This document shows positions 34,272-45,113 of a stretch of DNA of 64,000 nt, in pieces (position 1 is the stretch's first letter; each line of letters begins with the position of its first letter). The stretch is from Pseudopithomyces maydicus (taxonomy: Eukaryota; Ascomycota; Dothideomycetes; Pleosporales; Didymosphaeriaceae). The stretch is taken from the NCBI GenBank assembly GCA_026873275.1, contig JANTUC010000005.1:1674001-1738000 (forward strand), given 5' to 3'. Made by a program: the position numbers and the translations under genes. The notes under the pieces are model-generated. The model was not told where the DNA came from. It saw only the letters and a list, made by a program, of their open reading frames with translations, and made no database searches.

Positions 34272-37200
34272 ATGAAGCTCCCGTACGTGCTGTAGAAGAG
34301 TTAGACAGCCATAGTCTCTAATACTTAGGTAGGACACCGCCGCTCGGAAGCAGCCAGAATCCACCCACCCTCACCTCTCCACAACTACCGCAGTGTTCCT
34401 ACCAGGTCCTAGACCACCACAATGCTTCTCAGACTTTCTTCATCGCCACAACTCCACCACCCACGAGTCCGCGTTCTCCCGTATACGCAACTCCTCCGAC
34501 TCAAGTCTACAGAACACCACCACAAACGCTGCTGCGTGGAACCCCCGAAAACGGAAGTCCTCGCATCATAGAGACGCCATTGAAGGATAGCAGAAGGTCA
34601 CCATGTTCGTCTCGCAGATCAGGCAGTTCTGGTCATGGGCGCATCCTCGATACTCCCACACGTTACGAACATCCAAACACGCCAGCGACCGCACAACCGC
34701 CAATGTCAAGCTCGGCTTTCCGTGACAGGCTGAAGAATGCTCAGTCGATTTCTCCGGCTAAGCGCAAGTTCTCTGTTCAGCAGGGGCGAATCTTTCAGAA
34801 CAAGCGCTCTTGTTCGAGTCCGAACGCTCCGCCGCCACGATTCATGCCCCCGGTGCACACACAACAGACAAGCGATGGCATGGGCAGTAGCAGATATACA
34901 CAGACCCCGGTCGCTATAAAACTGGAAAGGGATGACAATGGCGGAAATACGCAGACCCCGATCGCTATAAAACTAGAGGAAAATAATGGTAGCGGGCATG
35001 TGCGAAGCCCAGTCGCTATAAAATTGGAGAGGGACGATAGTAGCCAACACATGCGAGCACCAGTTGCTGTTAAACTAGAGAAGGACGACAGCAGCGAACA
35101 TGTGCGAGCCCCAGTTGCTACAAAACTGGAGAGGAATGACAATAGTGAACACACGCGGACCCCGGTCACTGTAAAACTGGAGAAGGACGATAGCAACGAA
35201 CATGTGCGAGCCCCGATTGCTACAAAACCGGAGAGGAATGACAATAGTGAACACATGCGAACCCCGGTCGCTATAAAACAGAAGAACGATCATGGTAGCA
35301 CACACACGCGGACCCCGGTCGCTGTAAAATTGGAGCGACCTGCGGTTGCTATAAAAACCGAGAAGGATGATAATGGCGAACCTACGCGAATCCCAATGGC
35401 TGTAAAACTGGAAAGGAATACAGAAGAAAATGGGAGTAGTCTTGAAGGAGATGCTCTCCTGAAGGTGGAAGACTGGGACGAATACGGCATCACATTGGAG
35501 GATCTCGATCATCTTGCTGACTTTGATTATGTCGAGGAAGAAAACTGGATTTCGCTGCAACCCAGGCCAGTACCTTGGTGGACATCGACTTTGAGACTAC
35601 TGCGAAACTCTGGAGAAATCATTCTGACAAATGAGGGCCCTATTTCCAGAACACTGTCTGAAAAAGATGCTGTGGTGTTGAATGATGAACAGCTAATGGC
35701 AGTCGCTTATGCCTGGGTGGGTAGAAATGTTGTCATTGGTGGTAGTGCTGGCGTTGGAAAATCAACAGCGCTTGAAGCGGCTGTGGACGGATTGACATTT
35801 CAAGGCAAGACTGTACACGTGCTTGCACCTACGAACCTTGCTGCTTGTAACGTCAACGGCGAAACACTCAGGTATGTTTAAGTGCTAGTTGTATTGCTGT
35901 GCAGTACTGACACAGTATGAAGTTCATATGCTGGTTGGACAAATGACAGTTTCATGAAATCTTTGAAAGACATCAAACAAGAAGCTTGGAGATTCGGGGT
36001 TCGCGAACGCTTAAAAGACACCGACGTGATCATAGTTGACGAAATGTCAATGGTCGCTCAACTTTTCCTCTACCGATTCGACGCCATCTTAAGAGAAGTA
36101 AGAGGTAGTCATCTCCCATTTGGAGGAGTGCAGATGATTTTCATGGGCGATGTAGGGCATCTCAACCACTTTCTGACTTTCTATTGACGTGATTGTAGTT
36201 TTGCCAACTCCCTCCAGTGCTACCCTTCGAGCACTGTCTATGTGGGTTCAATACCAGATTGTTAGCTAATCAGTTTGAATACACATGCCAGGGCGGGCAT
36301 CACAAGTACTATGGTGATAAAACAACCTCTAGGCCATGTCAAGAGGCGAAGTGTAAATACGCTTTAAAGAGAAGGGGAGACAGCCCAAGGAACTTCTATG
36401 AATGTACCAGTTGTTTGGAAGTCTATCCTGACGAGGAAAAATGGGCCTTTCGTAGTAAGGCTTGGGAGGTGACACTTTCAAATTAACTTCTTTCTGAATA
36501 CGCGCTGATCTCTACAGGAATGCAAGTTTGTACACATCATGTTGACCCAAGTCCATCGGCAGGGCAACGACCCTGTACTAAAGAACATTTTACAAAATAT
36601 GCGCAATGGTACAAATTCTTCCCTGATTTCATTCAATGGCCTGATGCTTCTTAATTGAATGTTACATGGCCAAGACATGCATATGCTCACAATATGCAGG
36701 AAGGTTTCCACCAGAGACTGTCGACAAACTCTTGAATAACGAGCCAACAAATATCGAAGATGCCATCCAGCTCTTCCCACATAAAAAGCCCGCGAAAGAG
36801 GCCAACGAGCAGAAAATCGACGAGCTGGACGGACCAGCTTATGTCTATAGATTTAGAGATCACTTCCGGCAGTATGCTCATCACGATGGACGTGATGATG
36901 GTCTAAGAGAGAAAATGGAAAGAGCCAAAGACGGCACTCTTCCAGGCGTTGTAAGTACCTTGGTAAATGAGCATCGGTCGTGCTGTGTCTGACCGTTCGC
37001 CGCAGGTTTCTCGTTACGATACTTTTTTGGCTCTCAAAAACGGGATGCGCGTTATACTACTGACTAATCTCGACAAGTATGAGAAACTTGTCAACGGAGC
37101 TCAAGGAACAATCGTCGGGTTTAAAGCTTTTGATCCCAAGCAGTTCTCCGACATATGCACTAAGGGCGATGATGGATATTGCGAAATGGAGCTCAAGCGT

Positions 37201-37991
37201 TTTGCGAAGAGCCACGGTTGTGAATTCGTACCGGGATCCAGTGACTATGAACACCTTTCAGATACCAAAGACTTCAGATCCTATTTGGAAGGCAGCATCG
37301 AGAATAAGGATCTTTCCTTAGGTGATGTTACGAGACGAACTTATCCTGAACCTAATACATTCTGGCCGGTAGTCCAGTTTGATAGTGGGGTGACTCGCAC
37401 TGTATACGCACACTGCAGTCTGAATCAGTATCGATGTGTCGAGTGTGGGAAGAGAGCGAAAGAAATGAATACACGTGACGAAGAGGTTGGCGAAACGGTT
37501 GGCGAAGGGGGGCCACAAAGAAAGCCAAAAAGAAAAGCGCAAGGGGATCATGCACCTGCTTTTCCCGCACCCAAATACCATTGGCACCTGGATATGCTGT
37601 CACAGTACACAAATCTCAGGGCATGACTCTCAGCAAGGCTATAACGCACTTAGAACAAGCATGGGAATTTTCCGGTATCTATGTCGCCCTCAGCAGAGTG
37701 CGGGAACTCGCGAGCCTTCTTGTCACAGGCTTGCCGCTGACTCGATTTTATTCCAACGGACGGAACCAACTCAAAGGCAAATGGTCACAGCAAGTCCGGA
37801 TCAACGCCTGGAAAAAGAACCCACCGGATAAAAACCCATGGGTTTTGGAACCGAGACCAGATCCCCAAGTCAAGGAGTTCATGGACCCAAATTCCGAAAA
37901 GTGGGTCAAGAAGGATGCTCTCAGCACAATCTTTGAAGACGAAAAGCTCAAGTACTCCTCGATGACTACAGCCATGACGTCAATGGCCTAA
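34272..37991 (+). CDS. PIF1-type DNA helicase with repetitive N-terminus and Cys-rich insertion; frame broken at a G6 run
   Basis: Seven exons: 34272-34282, 34333-35871, 35923-36151, 36199-36468, 36518-36608, 36700-36950 and 37006-37991. The protein is 1125 residues once one G is added to the G6 run at 37507-37512. Residues 1-190 are Pro/Ser/Thr-rich. Residues about 193-367 hold eleven tandem units, mostly of exactly 17 residues, of the form (T/A/S)PVA(I/V)KLE followed by acidic or polar residues. Helicase motifs: GSAGVGKST (I), VIIVDEMSMV (II), GDFCQLPPV (III), LTQVHRQ (IV), YAVTVHKSQGMTL (V) and YVALSRVR (VI). Directly after motif III comes an insertion with Cys at about 606, 608, 623, 640, 645, 662 and 665. 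The 11-nt first exon is inferred. PIF1 helicases unwind G-quadruplexes and R-loops and act in telomere or mitochondrial DNA upkeep; this one's role is unknown. Confidence 0.82.
34898..35422 (+). repeat. In-frame 51-bp tandem repeat in the helicase gene
   Basis: Nine units keep an exact 51-bp register, then one short unit and one or two diverged ones. Each encodes a variant of PVAIKLE plus DDNSE-like residues. The array also leaves long antisense open frames, which are by-products. Confidence 0.9.
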
Positions 37992-38152
37992 GACAATATA
38001 TCCACGACTTACGCTGGGTGGCAAAGTATGGAATGCTGCTTAATGATCCTCACGCCAAAGTCTCTGCTTCAGCTCCTCTTTCATCTCTTCAGGACTGAAA
38101 ATTTGACGATGACTAAATCTTGTACATAAGAGCGTTGTGAAACGCGAACCAA

Positions 38153-38830
38153 CTATGGCCAACTATTTACGCCGTCCATATACAAAACGCCTAGGACAAT
38201 CAGTCCTCCCAATGCGCCACTTGATGCAGATGCGATAAAAAGGTAAGCTACTCGAATCCAAGTTCTCCTCTTGTGTCCATTACCAAGTAGTGTTAGACGA
38301 GCGTTCTTGTTGTACGAATGATGATAGGGAACCATTTAACAGTTGCAGAGGAACAGCGTCATGGGTGGAAACAAGCAGCCTTGGAAAAATCCCATAAAGA
38401 TACGTGCAATTACCAGCCCACCAAAATTTTGGATGAACCCAGTGCACATGCACACCAGTCCCCAGCAAAAAGTTATGGCTGGGGTGACGCGGTTGGATTG
38501 TAGGTGCTTTATTAGAATCGAACTCGGAACTCGGCAGGAATATTAAATATGCAGAATATCGATACTGCAGTCTAGAAATCATTTTTAGTAGTTACCAGAA
38601 ATGGGAGGCTATTGAAATCGCTTTCAGTTCGGTTCCATTAAGTCCTACGTCACCCGTCATACCCTGTGTGGCCGCGAATCCAATGTTGCCCCGATCCAAG
38701 TACGAGATCAGCATGAGCAACATCATCACAGGCGCAATGAAGGTATTCAACCTTCGTAGAGCGCTGCCTCTTTCCTGCGGGCCTCCATGTCGCTCGGTAA
38801 TTCATCTTGCTGTAGATACTCGCGATCCAT
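38153..38830 (-). pseudogene. Decayed MFS permease (Dal5/allantoate-permease type)
   Basis: Reading from an ATG at 38830, the segments of a DHA14/ACS-type major-facilitator transporter appear in order but in shifting frames. They are MDREYLQQDELPSDMEA, then LNTFIAPVMMLLMLISYLDR with GNIGFA (helix 1). The next is TAVSIF followed, after a shift, by KHLQSNRVTPAITFCWGL. GFIQNFGG and IARIFMGFFQGCLFP come next, then SGALGGLIVLGVLYMDGV. At least two -1 shifts, in-frame stops and loss of everything after about helix 6 make it nonfunctional. These shifts are not in long homopolymers, so unlike other breaks here this looks like true decay. It sits at the edge of the catabolic cluster, which suggests a lost cluster transporter. 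Confidence 0.75.
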
Positions 38831-39549
38831 ACCCTTCCCCGTCTCTTTTCCCTGGTCGGCTATTGAACACATCTCGTTCATGGCATAACTTCAGCTCAGA
38901 AATATCGAGATGAGATAATATCCAATAGTGAAAAGAGAAAATTGCGGGGGCCTATCATAGGATGGATTCTAACCGTGATCCGCGTGGCGGTGGGCGCTGA
39001 TATTTGATGCGTCGCCCAGGCGTAGCATTGAGACGCCCGACCCCAAAATCTAGAGCGAGCGTTCCTATACCAGTGAGATGCGGGGTGACCTATTTCAGGG
39101 CTTATAGTACATGGTCGCTTCACATCGTGCTACCTAGCAAGGCTATCACCAACCCCCTTGCAAAGACTGAATAGTCGGATATACTCACGCGGCGGTTCGG
39201 GCATGTCGTAATTAGCATGAATGACAATCCAATCCCGATGAGTTATTCGATCCATTAGGCGCGATTGGTCTGAGCCACAAAGCTCGGCATTGGAGTACGG
39301 TATGTGGAGGAATTTGGGGAATATAAGCGGGGTTGCTGAAAGTGGAACTTCATCATCGTGAGGCTTGTTGGATGCAACCCCGGGGTACATTCCACGCACA
39401 TCAAGCTTCGTTTACTCATATAATAATCACCTCAATCCTCTGCTACATTAAAATTCAGTACTGAGTCTAATCAAATAATTACCAGCCAAAAATCCTCGGC
39501 GGCGTTGCATCATTGCGCTCTTCCAGATCAGATCAAGTCAGTGTCAAAG
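38831..39549. other. Intergenic; promoter of the first dehydrogenase with an ACCCCGGGGT palindrome
   Basis: 719 bp. A perfect 10-bp palindrome ACCCCGGGGT lies at 39377-39386, about 165 bp before the next start. The minus-strand 89-codon frame at 39130-39399 has no recognisable features. Confidence 0.5.
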
Positions 39550-40580
39550 ATGCCTTCCTCAAACAAAACAGTGGCGTTCATAGGTAAGACTGTTTATTTT
39601 TCTCGTTTGGTACACGTTTGTATTTATATCAGATAGGCCTAGGCGTCATGGGCTATCCAATGGCTCTCAATCTCCGTAAAGGTCTCTCCTCTGACCACAC
39701 GCTCCTTATTTGCGACGTCGTTCCCTCTGCGCTCGAAAAGTTCCACCTCGAAACAACTGGCAACGGCCCTGTAGAAACATGTGAAGACGGTTTTCATGCC
39801 GTGCAACGTGCTGACATGGTCATAACAATGTTACCCGGCTCAGCAGCTGTCAAAGATGTATACCTAGATGCCAAGACTGGGCTCATAGCTGGTGTGGAGA
39901 AAGCAATCCAAGAAGGCGGGAATGACAAGATCATAATGGAATGTGGAACAATCGAGACAGCAACAATCCTCGAAGTTGCTAGTCGAGCAAAAGAGTCAAG
40001 CGTTGCTAGGAATGTCACGTTCGTCGATGCACCTGTTTCTGGCGGCCCTATGGGCGCTCAAGATGGAACCTTAACATTCATGGTTGGTACAGATGACAAA
40101 GACGCTTTCCCTACGGTGAAATCCTACCTCTCGCATATGGGCAAGCCTGACGCGGTGTTTCTGTGTGGAGATGTAGGAGCAGGCACAGCGTTCAAAGTTA
40201 TCAACAACTACCTTTCGGCCATTACGTCACTCGCAGCTTCGGAGGCGCTAAATATTGGTGCAAAAATGAGACTTGATCTGGCGCTATTGACAGATGTGAT
40301 CAATGTCAGTGGAGGGCAATGTTGGGTAACTTCGAAGAGCAATCCTGTACCAGGAATCCAGGAGAACGTTCCGAGCTCGAGAGGATATGAGGGAGGATTT
40401 CGGATAGAGTTGTGTGCGAAAGTCTTGAAAATGGGAAGTTCGCTCGCAGATATGGTGGGCGCTCGAACTATCTTGGACAAGCCTACATTGGATGCCTTTG
40501 GCGAAGCTATGTCGGATGAGAGGTACAAGGGGAAAGATGCGAGAGTCGTTTATAAGTGGTTGAATGAGAGCAGGAAATGA
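39550..40580 (+). CDS. 3-hydroxyisobutyrate dehydrogenase-like beta-hydroxyacid dehydrogenase (copy 1)
   Basis: Two exons, 39550-39583 and 39637-40580, total 325 residues. The splice completes the Rossmann motif FIGLGVMGYPMA near residue 11. The substrate-binding signature DAPVSGGPMGAQDGTL and the catalytic lysine in AFKVINNYLSA follow in the expected order. Family members oxidise beta-hydroxy acids (3-hydroxyisobutyrate, tartronate semialdehyde and others) with NAD(P). Its stop lies 68 bp from the convergent CMD-family gene. The second copy at 43325 has the same length and intron-exon plan but is clearly diverged, so duplication is old. First gene of the proposed catabolic cluster. Confidence 0.93.
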
Positions 40581-40648
40581 GAATTTGGTCGTGATTACAT
40601 GTACTCAATAAAGACAAAAATAAACATGATTGAAACTGTATCTTGGAG

Positions 40649-41437
40649 TTATGATTGACCTCCTAATCCTCCTAATTCCTTCTCCAAAACAGGGAGTGCT
40701 ACATCCATTGTGCTAATACTGAGCAGGGTTGCCAACTCCAAAACCTCCATAATCTCATCAGCCGTCCCACCGTACTTGAGCACATTTTTCATATGCAGCT
40801 TTAAGCCAGGCTGATACAAGTGCGTCGCCGCACTATCAAAGGCGCAATAAATCAACTCTTTCACCTTTGGCTCCAACACCCCATTTCCTCCCTCGTTCGT
40901 CCACGGCACACTCGAAAACTCTACATATGCGGCGAAAAACTCGGGACTCATGCGTAGGAAGTCTTCCCAGAAACTGTGCCAGTAACCGCGTTTCTTCTCA
41001 AAATCTTCTTTTAGCTCCCACTGCTCTTTGTTCATGCCCTCCATGCCGGATTTCATCTCCAGCCCTTCTTCCTTGAGCACTTCAACCAGAAGAGGAACCC
41101 CAATGTTACACGCGTGAATCCCTAACGTGGAGGTAAGGCAAAGGACTTCTACAATCTCCTGCTTCGACGCTCCATTCGCCAAAGCCTGCTTCGTGAAACG
41201 TTGGATGTTCGGCAAATGGAGGTGTGTACTTGCCGCCGCTACAGCGAGCGAAACAAGTGACTGGACTTTGGGTCCCAGGTGACCTTTTCGCTTAGGCACA
41301 GCAGTCAAACGCAAGCTCGCAGCAAACATCTCCGGACTGTGCTTGAGCAAGCGAGCCCATGATCCGTCGAAAGCATCTGGGCCAAGTTCTGCATCGAAGC
41401 GTTCTTTCAAAGATTGTTGTTGAGGTGTAAGAGACAT
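40649..41437 (-). CDS. Carboxymuconolactone decarboxylase (CMD/AhpD-like) family protein, two-domain
   Basis: Single exon, 262 residues from the ATG at 41437. An upstream in-frame ATG at 41482 or 41548 is possible but gives a non-conserved extension. Two CMD-like halves are visible. The first has LGPKVQSLVSLAVAAASTHLH and GASKQEIVEVLCLTSTLGIHA. The second has LEPKVKELIYCAFDSAATHLY and GTADEIMEVLELATLLSIS. Each half repeats the family's helix pair. Only the first has a Cys in the active-site region, and the usual CxxC pair of peroxidatic AhpD is absent. The chemistry (decarboxylation or otherwise) cannot be assigned. Same strand as the lactonase-like gene upstream. Confidence 0.85.
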   Translation of the reverse strand: MSLTPQQQSLKERFDAELGPDAFDGSWARLLKHSPEMFAASLRLTAVPKRKGHLGPKVQSLVSLAVAAASTHLHLPNIQRFTKQALANGASKQEIVEVLCLTSTLGIHACNIGVPLLVEVLKEEGLEMKSGMEGMNKEQWELKEDFEKKRGYWHSFWEDFLRMSPEFFAAYVEFSSVPWTNEGGNGVLEPKVKELIYCAFDSAATHLYQPGLKLHMKNVLKYGGTADEIMEVLELATLLSISTMDVALPVLEKELGGLGGQS

Positions 41438-41990
41438 ATCTGGGGGTACGGACAAAATCGAGTACGCTGGTGGACGCTGCATCGCGGAAATCGGATGGTG
41501 AATGCGCGATACTCTCAGCCGGATTCGGTATAGCTTGCGTGAATGCAAGACTCATGTGGAGGTAGAAGCAGCTGAAGGGGAGATGGGAGGGGCTTGGCAG
41601 GATTACGAGCGAGCCTAGCAAGCTGATTCGTAGGTAGAGAGGGGTCCCACATTCCCCAATTTTGGAGGCCGGTAAGCGGTAACGGTAGGTGATTCCCGGT
41701 GATTCTGTCACCGATACGAAACCTTTTGGGGCGGAATCAAGTCAATGGCTATATGGTAAGCGACACAATTCACGCAATGGGTATAGAATCGGGTGGTTGT
41801 GCAAGCGCACATCAAATTGCCGATGGCTTTGGATGTCTCGATGCTAGTGGCTATTGGGAGAAGATAAAAACCAGCGTCGGGCAACCGATAAGAGTGTACC
41901 AAGTAACACAGAAATGCCTTGAAAGTTTATGCTCAATGTCGAGAATTGTTACCAGAAGATTGAGGAGGTTTTTATACGTGTAGTGGTAAG
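41438..41990. other. Intergenic in cluster
   Basis: 553 bp upstream of the CMD-family gene, containing GGGG and CCCC words at 41641-41658 (GGGGTCCCAC, then CCCC). No gene recognised. Confidence 0.45.
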
Positions 41991-43035
41991 TCACAAATGA
42001 CTTGCACCGTCGGCACCAAAGAATCTCCGCGCGTTCGCAGGGTTGTTCTCCCACTCGACATCGTGTGAAAATATCACCTCGATGCCTTCCTTCTCTAGCT
42101 GCCTGATCTTCTCGATTGTTTCCTCAGCACTCTTTCGATCCGCATGTATACAGCATACATGGCCGTCAGCGTCGTGCCATTCTCCAATTCTTTTTTCGCC
42201 CGTCAACAATCTTCTATCATGGCATGCATCTCCACCTAGATAGACTTGCTGGGTCTCAGATATGCGTGCTAAAGCATTAATATGACCAGGTAGATGACCA
42301 GGTGCATCTACAATAAGGAAGGAGCCATCATTGAAGACATCGAGCGTATTAGGAAGGTGCATGTACCGTTTCCACGGCCGCGACAACTCAAACTGACTTT
42401 CGGTCTGCTGTACATGTTTATCCTCAAAAACAGCGGAGGGTTGTGATAGTTCGATTGTCCGTCCTTCTGGGAGCAGATCCGTCTCGAAAAATGAGTGCCC
42501 ACCACGTAGTGAAGAAGGCTTGCCTTTCAGGAGGGCCAATGCGCCGTGACCTACGACGAAAGTTGATGTGGGGAAGTCTCGAGGTTCGCCGATGTGATCC
42601 CAGTGTATCTAAATGATAAGATCAATTCTCCAGGATCAACAGCTTCGGAAGTGAGCTTACATGAGAGTATAATACGAAGTCAATATCATCAGGCGTAAGT
42701 CCGCCTCGCGCTAGGCTCTCCACGACGTCTGGGTGAGTATGTATCGGCTGCCGTGTGCTCGTATGCTTCTGTATCTCGATAGGGTATCTGTCGATATCCC
42801 TTCTCAAGCCCAAATCGAATACGATCCGTGTCCATCGATCCGTGTGAATATTGTGATGCTGGATGAGAAATGCCAGCGAAGGAACGGTTTTTCGGGAGTC
42901 TCTAGTCGCTGGTTGAACGAACTGATATTCTGGAAGAGTAAAATGACCGGCCGGGAGTGCATGGACTGTTACAGACGCTTTGTTGGGTGGTGGGGAGGGG
43001 CATCCTGTCTGCGTAATAGAAATAGACGATACCAT
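41991..43035 (-). CDS. Metallo-beta-lactamase-fold lactonase-like hydrolase (copy 1)
   Basis: Two exons, 43035-42661 and 42608-41991, total 330 residues. The splice creates the metal motif SHIHWDHIG (HxHxDH). Downstream metal ligands are visible in DAPGHLPGH, GGDACHD and FSHDVEW, the pattern of N-acyl-homoserine-lactonase-type enzymes with two metal ions. The start at 43035 aligns with the paralogue at 49763; the longer frame to 43110 adds a non-conserved stretch. Predicted reaction: hydrolytic opening of a lactone or related cyclic ester or amide. In Fusarium an MBL-fold enzyme of a xenobiotic-detoxification cluster opens a benzoxazolinone ring, a useful precedent. Shares a 289-bp divergent promoter with the second dehydrogenase. 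Confidence 0.92.
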
Positions 43036-43324
43036 TGTGCTTGACGTGATCTCGAACTTAGCACCTGCAAAGGGCTCAGGTGGTACGTCAGATAAAAGCT
43101 CACCGTTCAAGCAATCATCAGATATTAGCTTACGTCCAGATGTACAGTGATGCTATGCCAAGGATCCCACACCAAGCTTCTCCATGAGCTGCATTAGAGG
43201 CCTACCCCGCAATGCGACCGGGACAAGGCAAGTTAGTGTGGGGCAGACAGGACTGCATCGAAATGGTGCATGTCTGATGTTTAGCAGAGTGCAACCTGGC
43301 CCCAATCAATCTTGCATTCTGGAT
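43036..43324. promoter_or_regulatory. Divergent promoter of lactonase-like copy 1 and dehydrogenase copy 2
   Basis: 289 bp shared by two oppositely transcribed cluster genes, so co-regulation is likely. Contains ACCCCGC at 43204-43210 followed by an imperfect inverted partner, and TGTGGGGC further on. Confidence 0.5.
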
Positions 43325-44344
43325 ATGGACGAGCCCTCTGGTTTTTCGAAGCTGGGCTTCATTGGACTCGGAGCCATGGGCAGACCAATGCTCGTGCATC
43401 TGGCCAACAAGCTCCCGGAGGAGTCGCAGATTTACGTTTTTGACGTGGCAGAGGAGGCTATGAACGAGGTCTGCACGGATTTCCCGAACAAAGTGTTCAG
43501 AAGCACGAGTGCAAAAAACGTCGCAGAGCAAGTCGTAAGCAAAGGAAGCGCTGTTCGAAAAAGCCAGCTAATGTAGATCCAGGAAACCATCATCACCATG
43601 GTGCCCGAGGGCTCGCATGTACGTTCGGTTTATCTTGATCCTTCGAATGGAGTGTGCAGCACGGATATTTCAAACAAATTACTGGTCGATTGCTCTACGA
43701 TTGATACGGCGACAAGCCTTCAGGTTAAGGAGCACATTATGCAACACTTCCCAACGGCGGCATTCTACGACGCACCCGTGAGTGGTGGTGTTTTGGGTGC
43801 CATCAAAGCCACAATAGCATTCTTTCTCGGGTGCGCAGAGAGTGATCCAAACTTGGAACGGCTTACCTATCTGATGAAGATGATGGGGAAGCAAGTCATT
43901 CCCTGTGGCGGCCCTTCCCTTGGACTTGCGGCAAAGTTGTCTAATAACTATCTCAGTGGTGTGATCGCGATCGCGTGCTCGGAGGCGTTCGACATGGGAA
44001 TGCGTTCGGGCCTTGACCCTCGTACTTTGGCCAAAGTCTATGCGGCTGGAACCGCACAGAATACCATCTGTGACCGCTTCTGCCCGGTTCCCCACGTCGA
44101 TGCTGAGGCGCCGTCCTCGGGAGGATACAAGCAGGGTTTCAAGGTGCAGTTGATGCGCAAAGACTTTAGCCTAGCATTAGACATGGCCAAACATGTCGGA
44201 TCTAAGAACGTTCTTGGAGAAGCAGGCCTGGAAACATATGACGGGGCCAGCAAGGACGACAAATGTCGCGATCTGGATTCTCGAGTCGTCTATCGGTACC
44301 TGGGCGGCAACGAAGACTGGTTAGGCAAGCAAAGGAAATGCTAG
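43325..44344 (+). CDS. 3-hydroxyisobutyrate dehydrogenase-like beta-hydroxyacid dehydrogenase (copy 2)
   Basis: Two exons, 43325-43534 and 43577-44344, total 325 residues. A longer N-terminus from 43277 is possible. Rossmann motif FIGLGAMGRPM, substrate signature DAPVSGGVLGA and catalytic lysine in AAKLSNNYLSG are all present. Its intron lies at a different place from that of copy 1, so the pair is not a recent tandem duplication. Acts presumably in the cytosol with NAD(P). Within the cluster it could oxidise a hydroxy acid released after ring opening; the substrate is inference only. Confidence 0.92.
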
Positions 44345-44612
44345 GGCAGCATGGCATGAGATGTGCAGAATGAGGCTCTTCTGGCTAGTGTGGGTGATGC
44401 GGTGACGCAAGGCTGCATGTGTTGGAGAAGAGGGGTAGAGATGAGGGGGCGCCCCCAACGACAGTCCCACAGGGTTTTGATAGCCGCGATTCGATGTCTA
44501 ATGCAGATACTTAGCATGAGTGCTACCTCTTGGTTGCAATTCAGTGTTGGCCGTCTTTCCAGCCCGTGTTTTACTTGCACCTCATAACCGCACACCAATC
44601 AGAGCTGCGACC
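44345..44612. promoter_or_regulatory. Promoter region of the PcaC-like gene with a GGGGGCGCCCCC palindrome
   Basis: A perfect 12-bp palindrome GGGGGCGCCCCC lies at 44445-44456, about 157 bp before the start codon. AGGGGT occurs just upstream of it. Confidence 0.5.
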
Positions 44613-45113
44613 ATGTCATCGGATCCAAAGTACGACGAGCTCCACAAGCAGCTGTTCGACGAGGGCCTCAAGATGCGTCGTAGCGTGGTGGGAGAGGAAT
44701 ACGTCGACCGCGCTCTGGCGAACGGGTCCACCGAGTTTTCGCGGGCAGGACAGGGTGGGTTGGCCGTGTCCAGCTCCCAGCTTGGTGGCTAACCAACGGC
44801 AGAGCTCGTGACGGAGTGGTGCTGGGGCTACGCGTGGACGCGGCCCGGCCTCAGCAAGCAGCAGAGGAGTCTCCTCAACATAGGCATGCTCATGGCACTG
44901 AACAGGGCGCCTGAACTGGCGGTCCACATCCGTGGAGCGCGCAACAACGGCCTGTCGGAGCTCGAGATACGGGAGGCCATCATCCACGCTACGACGTACT
45001 GCGGGGTCCCGGCTGGAGTAGATGCTATGAAGACGGCGGAGAAGGTGCTGGACGACATGGCAGAGAAGGGCGAAATGGCTCGAGAGCTGGGCAACAGGAG
45101 CGAGCGCGCCTAG
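44613..45113 (+). CDS. 4-carboxymuconolactone decarboxylase (PcaC-like), single domain
   Basis: Two exons, 44613-44754 and 44803-45113, total 150 residues, the usual length of bacterial PcaC-type proteins. The characteristic WGYAWTRPGLSKQQRSLLNI segment is followed by LHIRGARNNG-like sequence (here AVHIRGARNNG). The active-site region TTYCGVPAGVDA comes next. PcaC decarboxylates 4-carboxymuconolactone to the enol-lactone in protocatechuate breakdown. The match to that subfamily is better than for the two-domain CMD protein at 40649. No other beta-ketoadipate enzyme is present nearby, so the actual lactone may differ. Confidence 0.9.

Noticed and set aside
34795..35560. Long minus-strand open frames (over 150 codons) opposite the helicase repeats
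   Set aside because: They arise from the 51-bp in-frame repeat read backwards; the sense frame has the helicase domain and splice sites.
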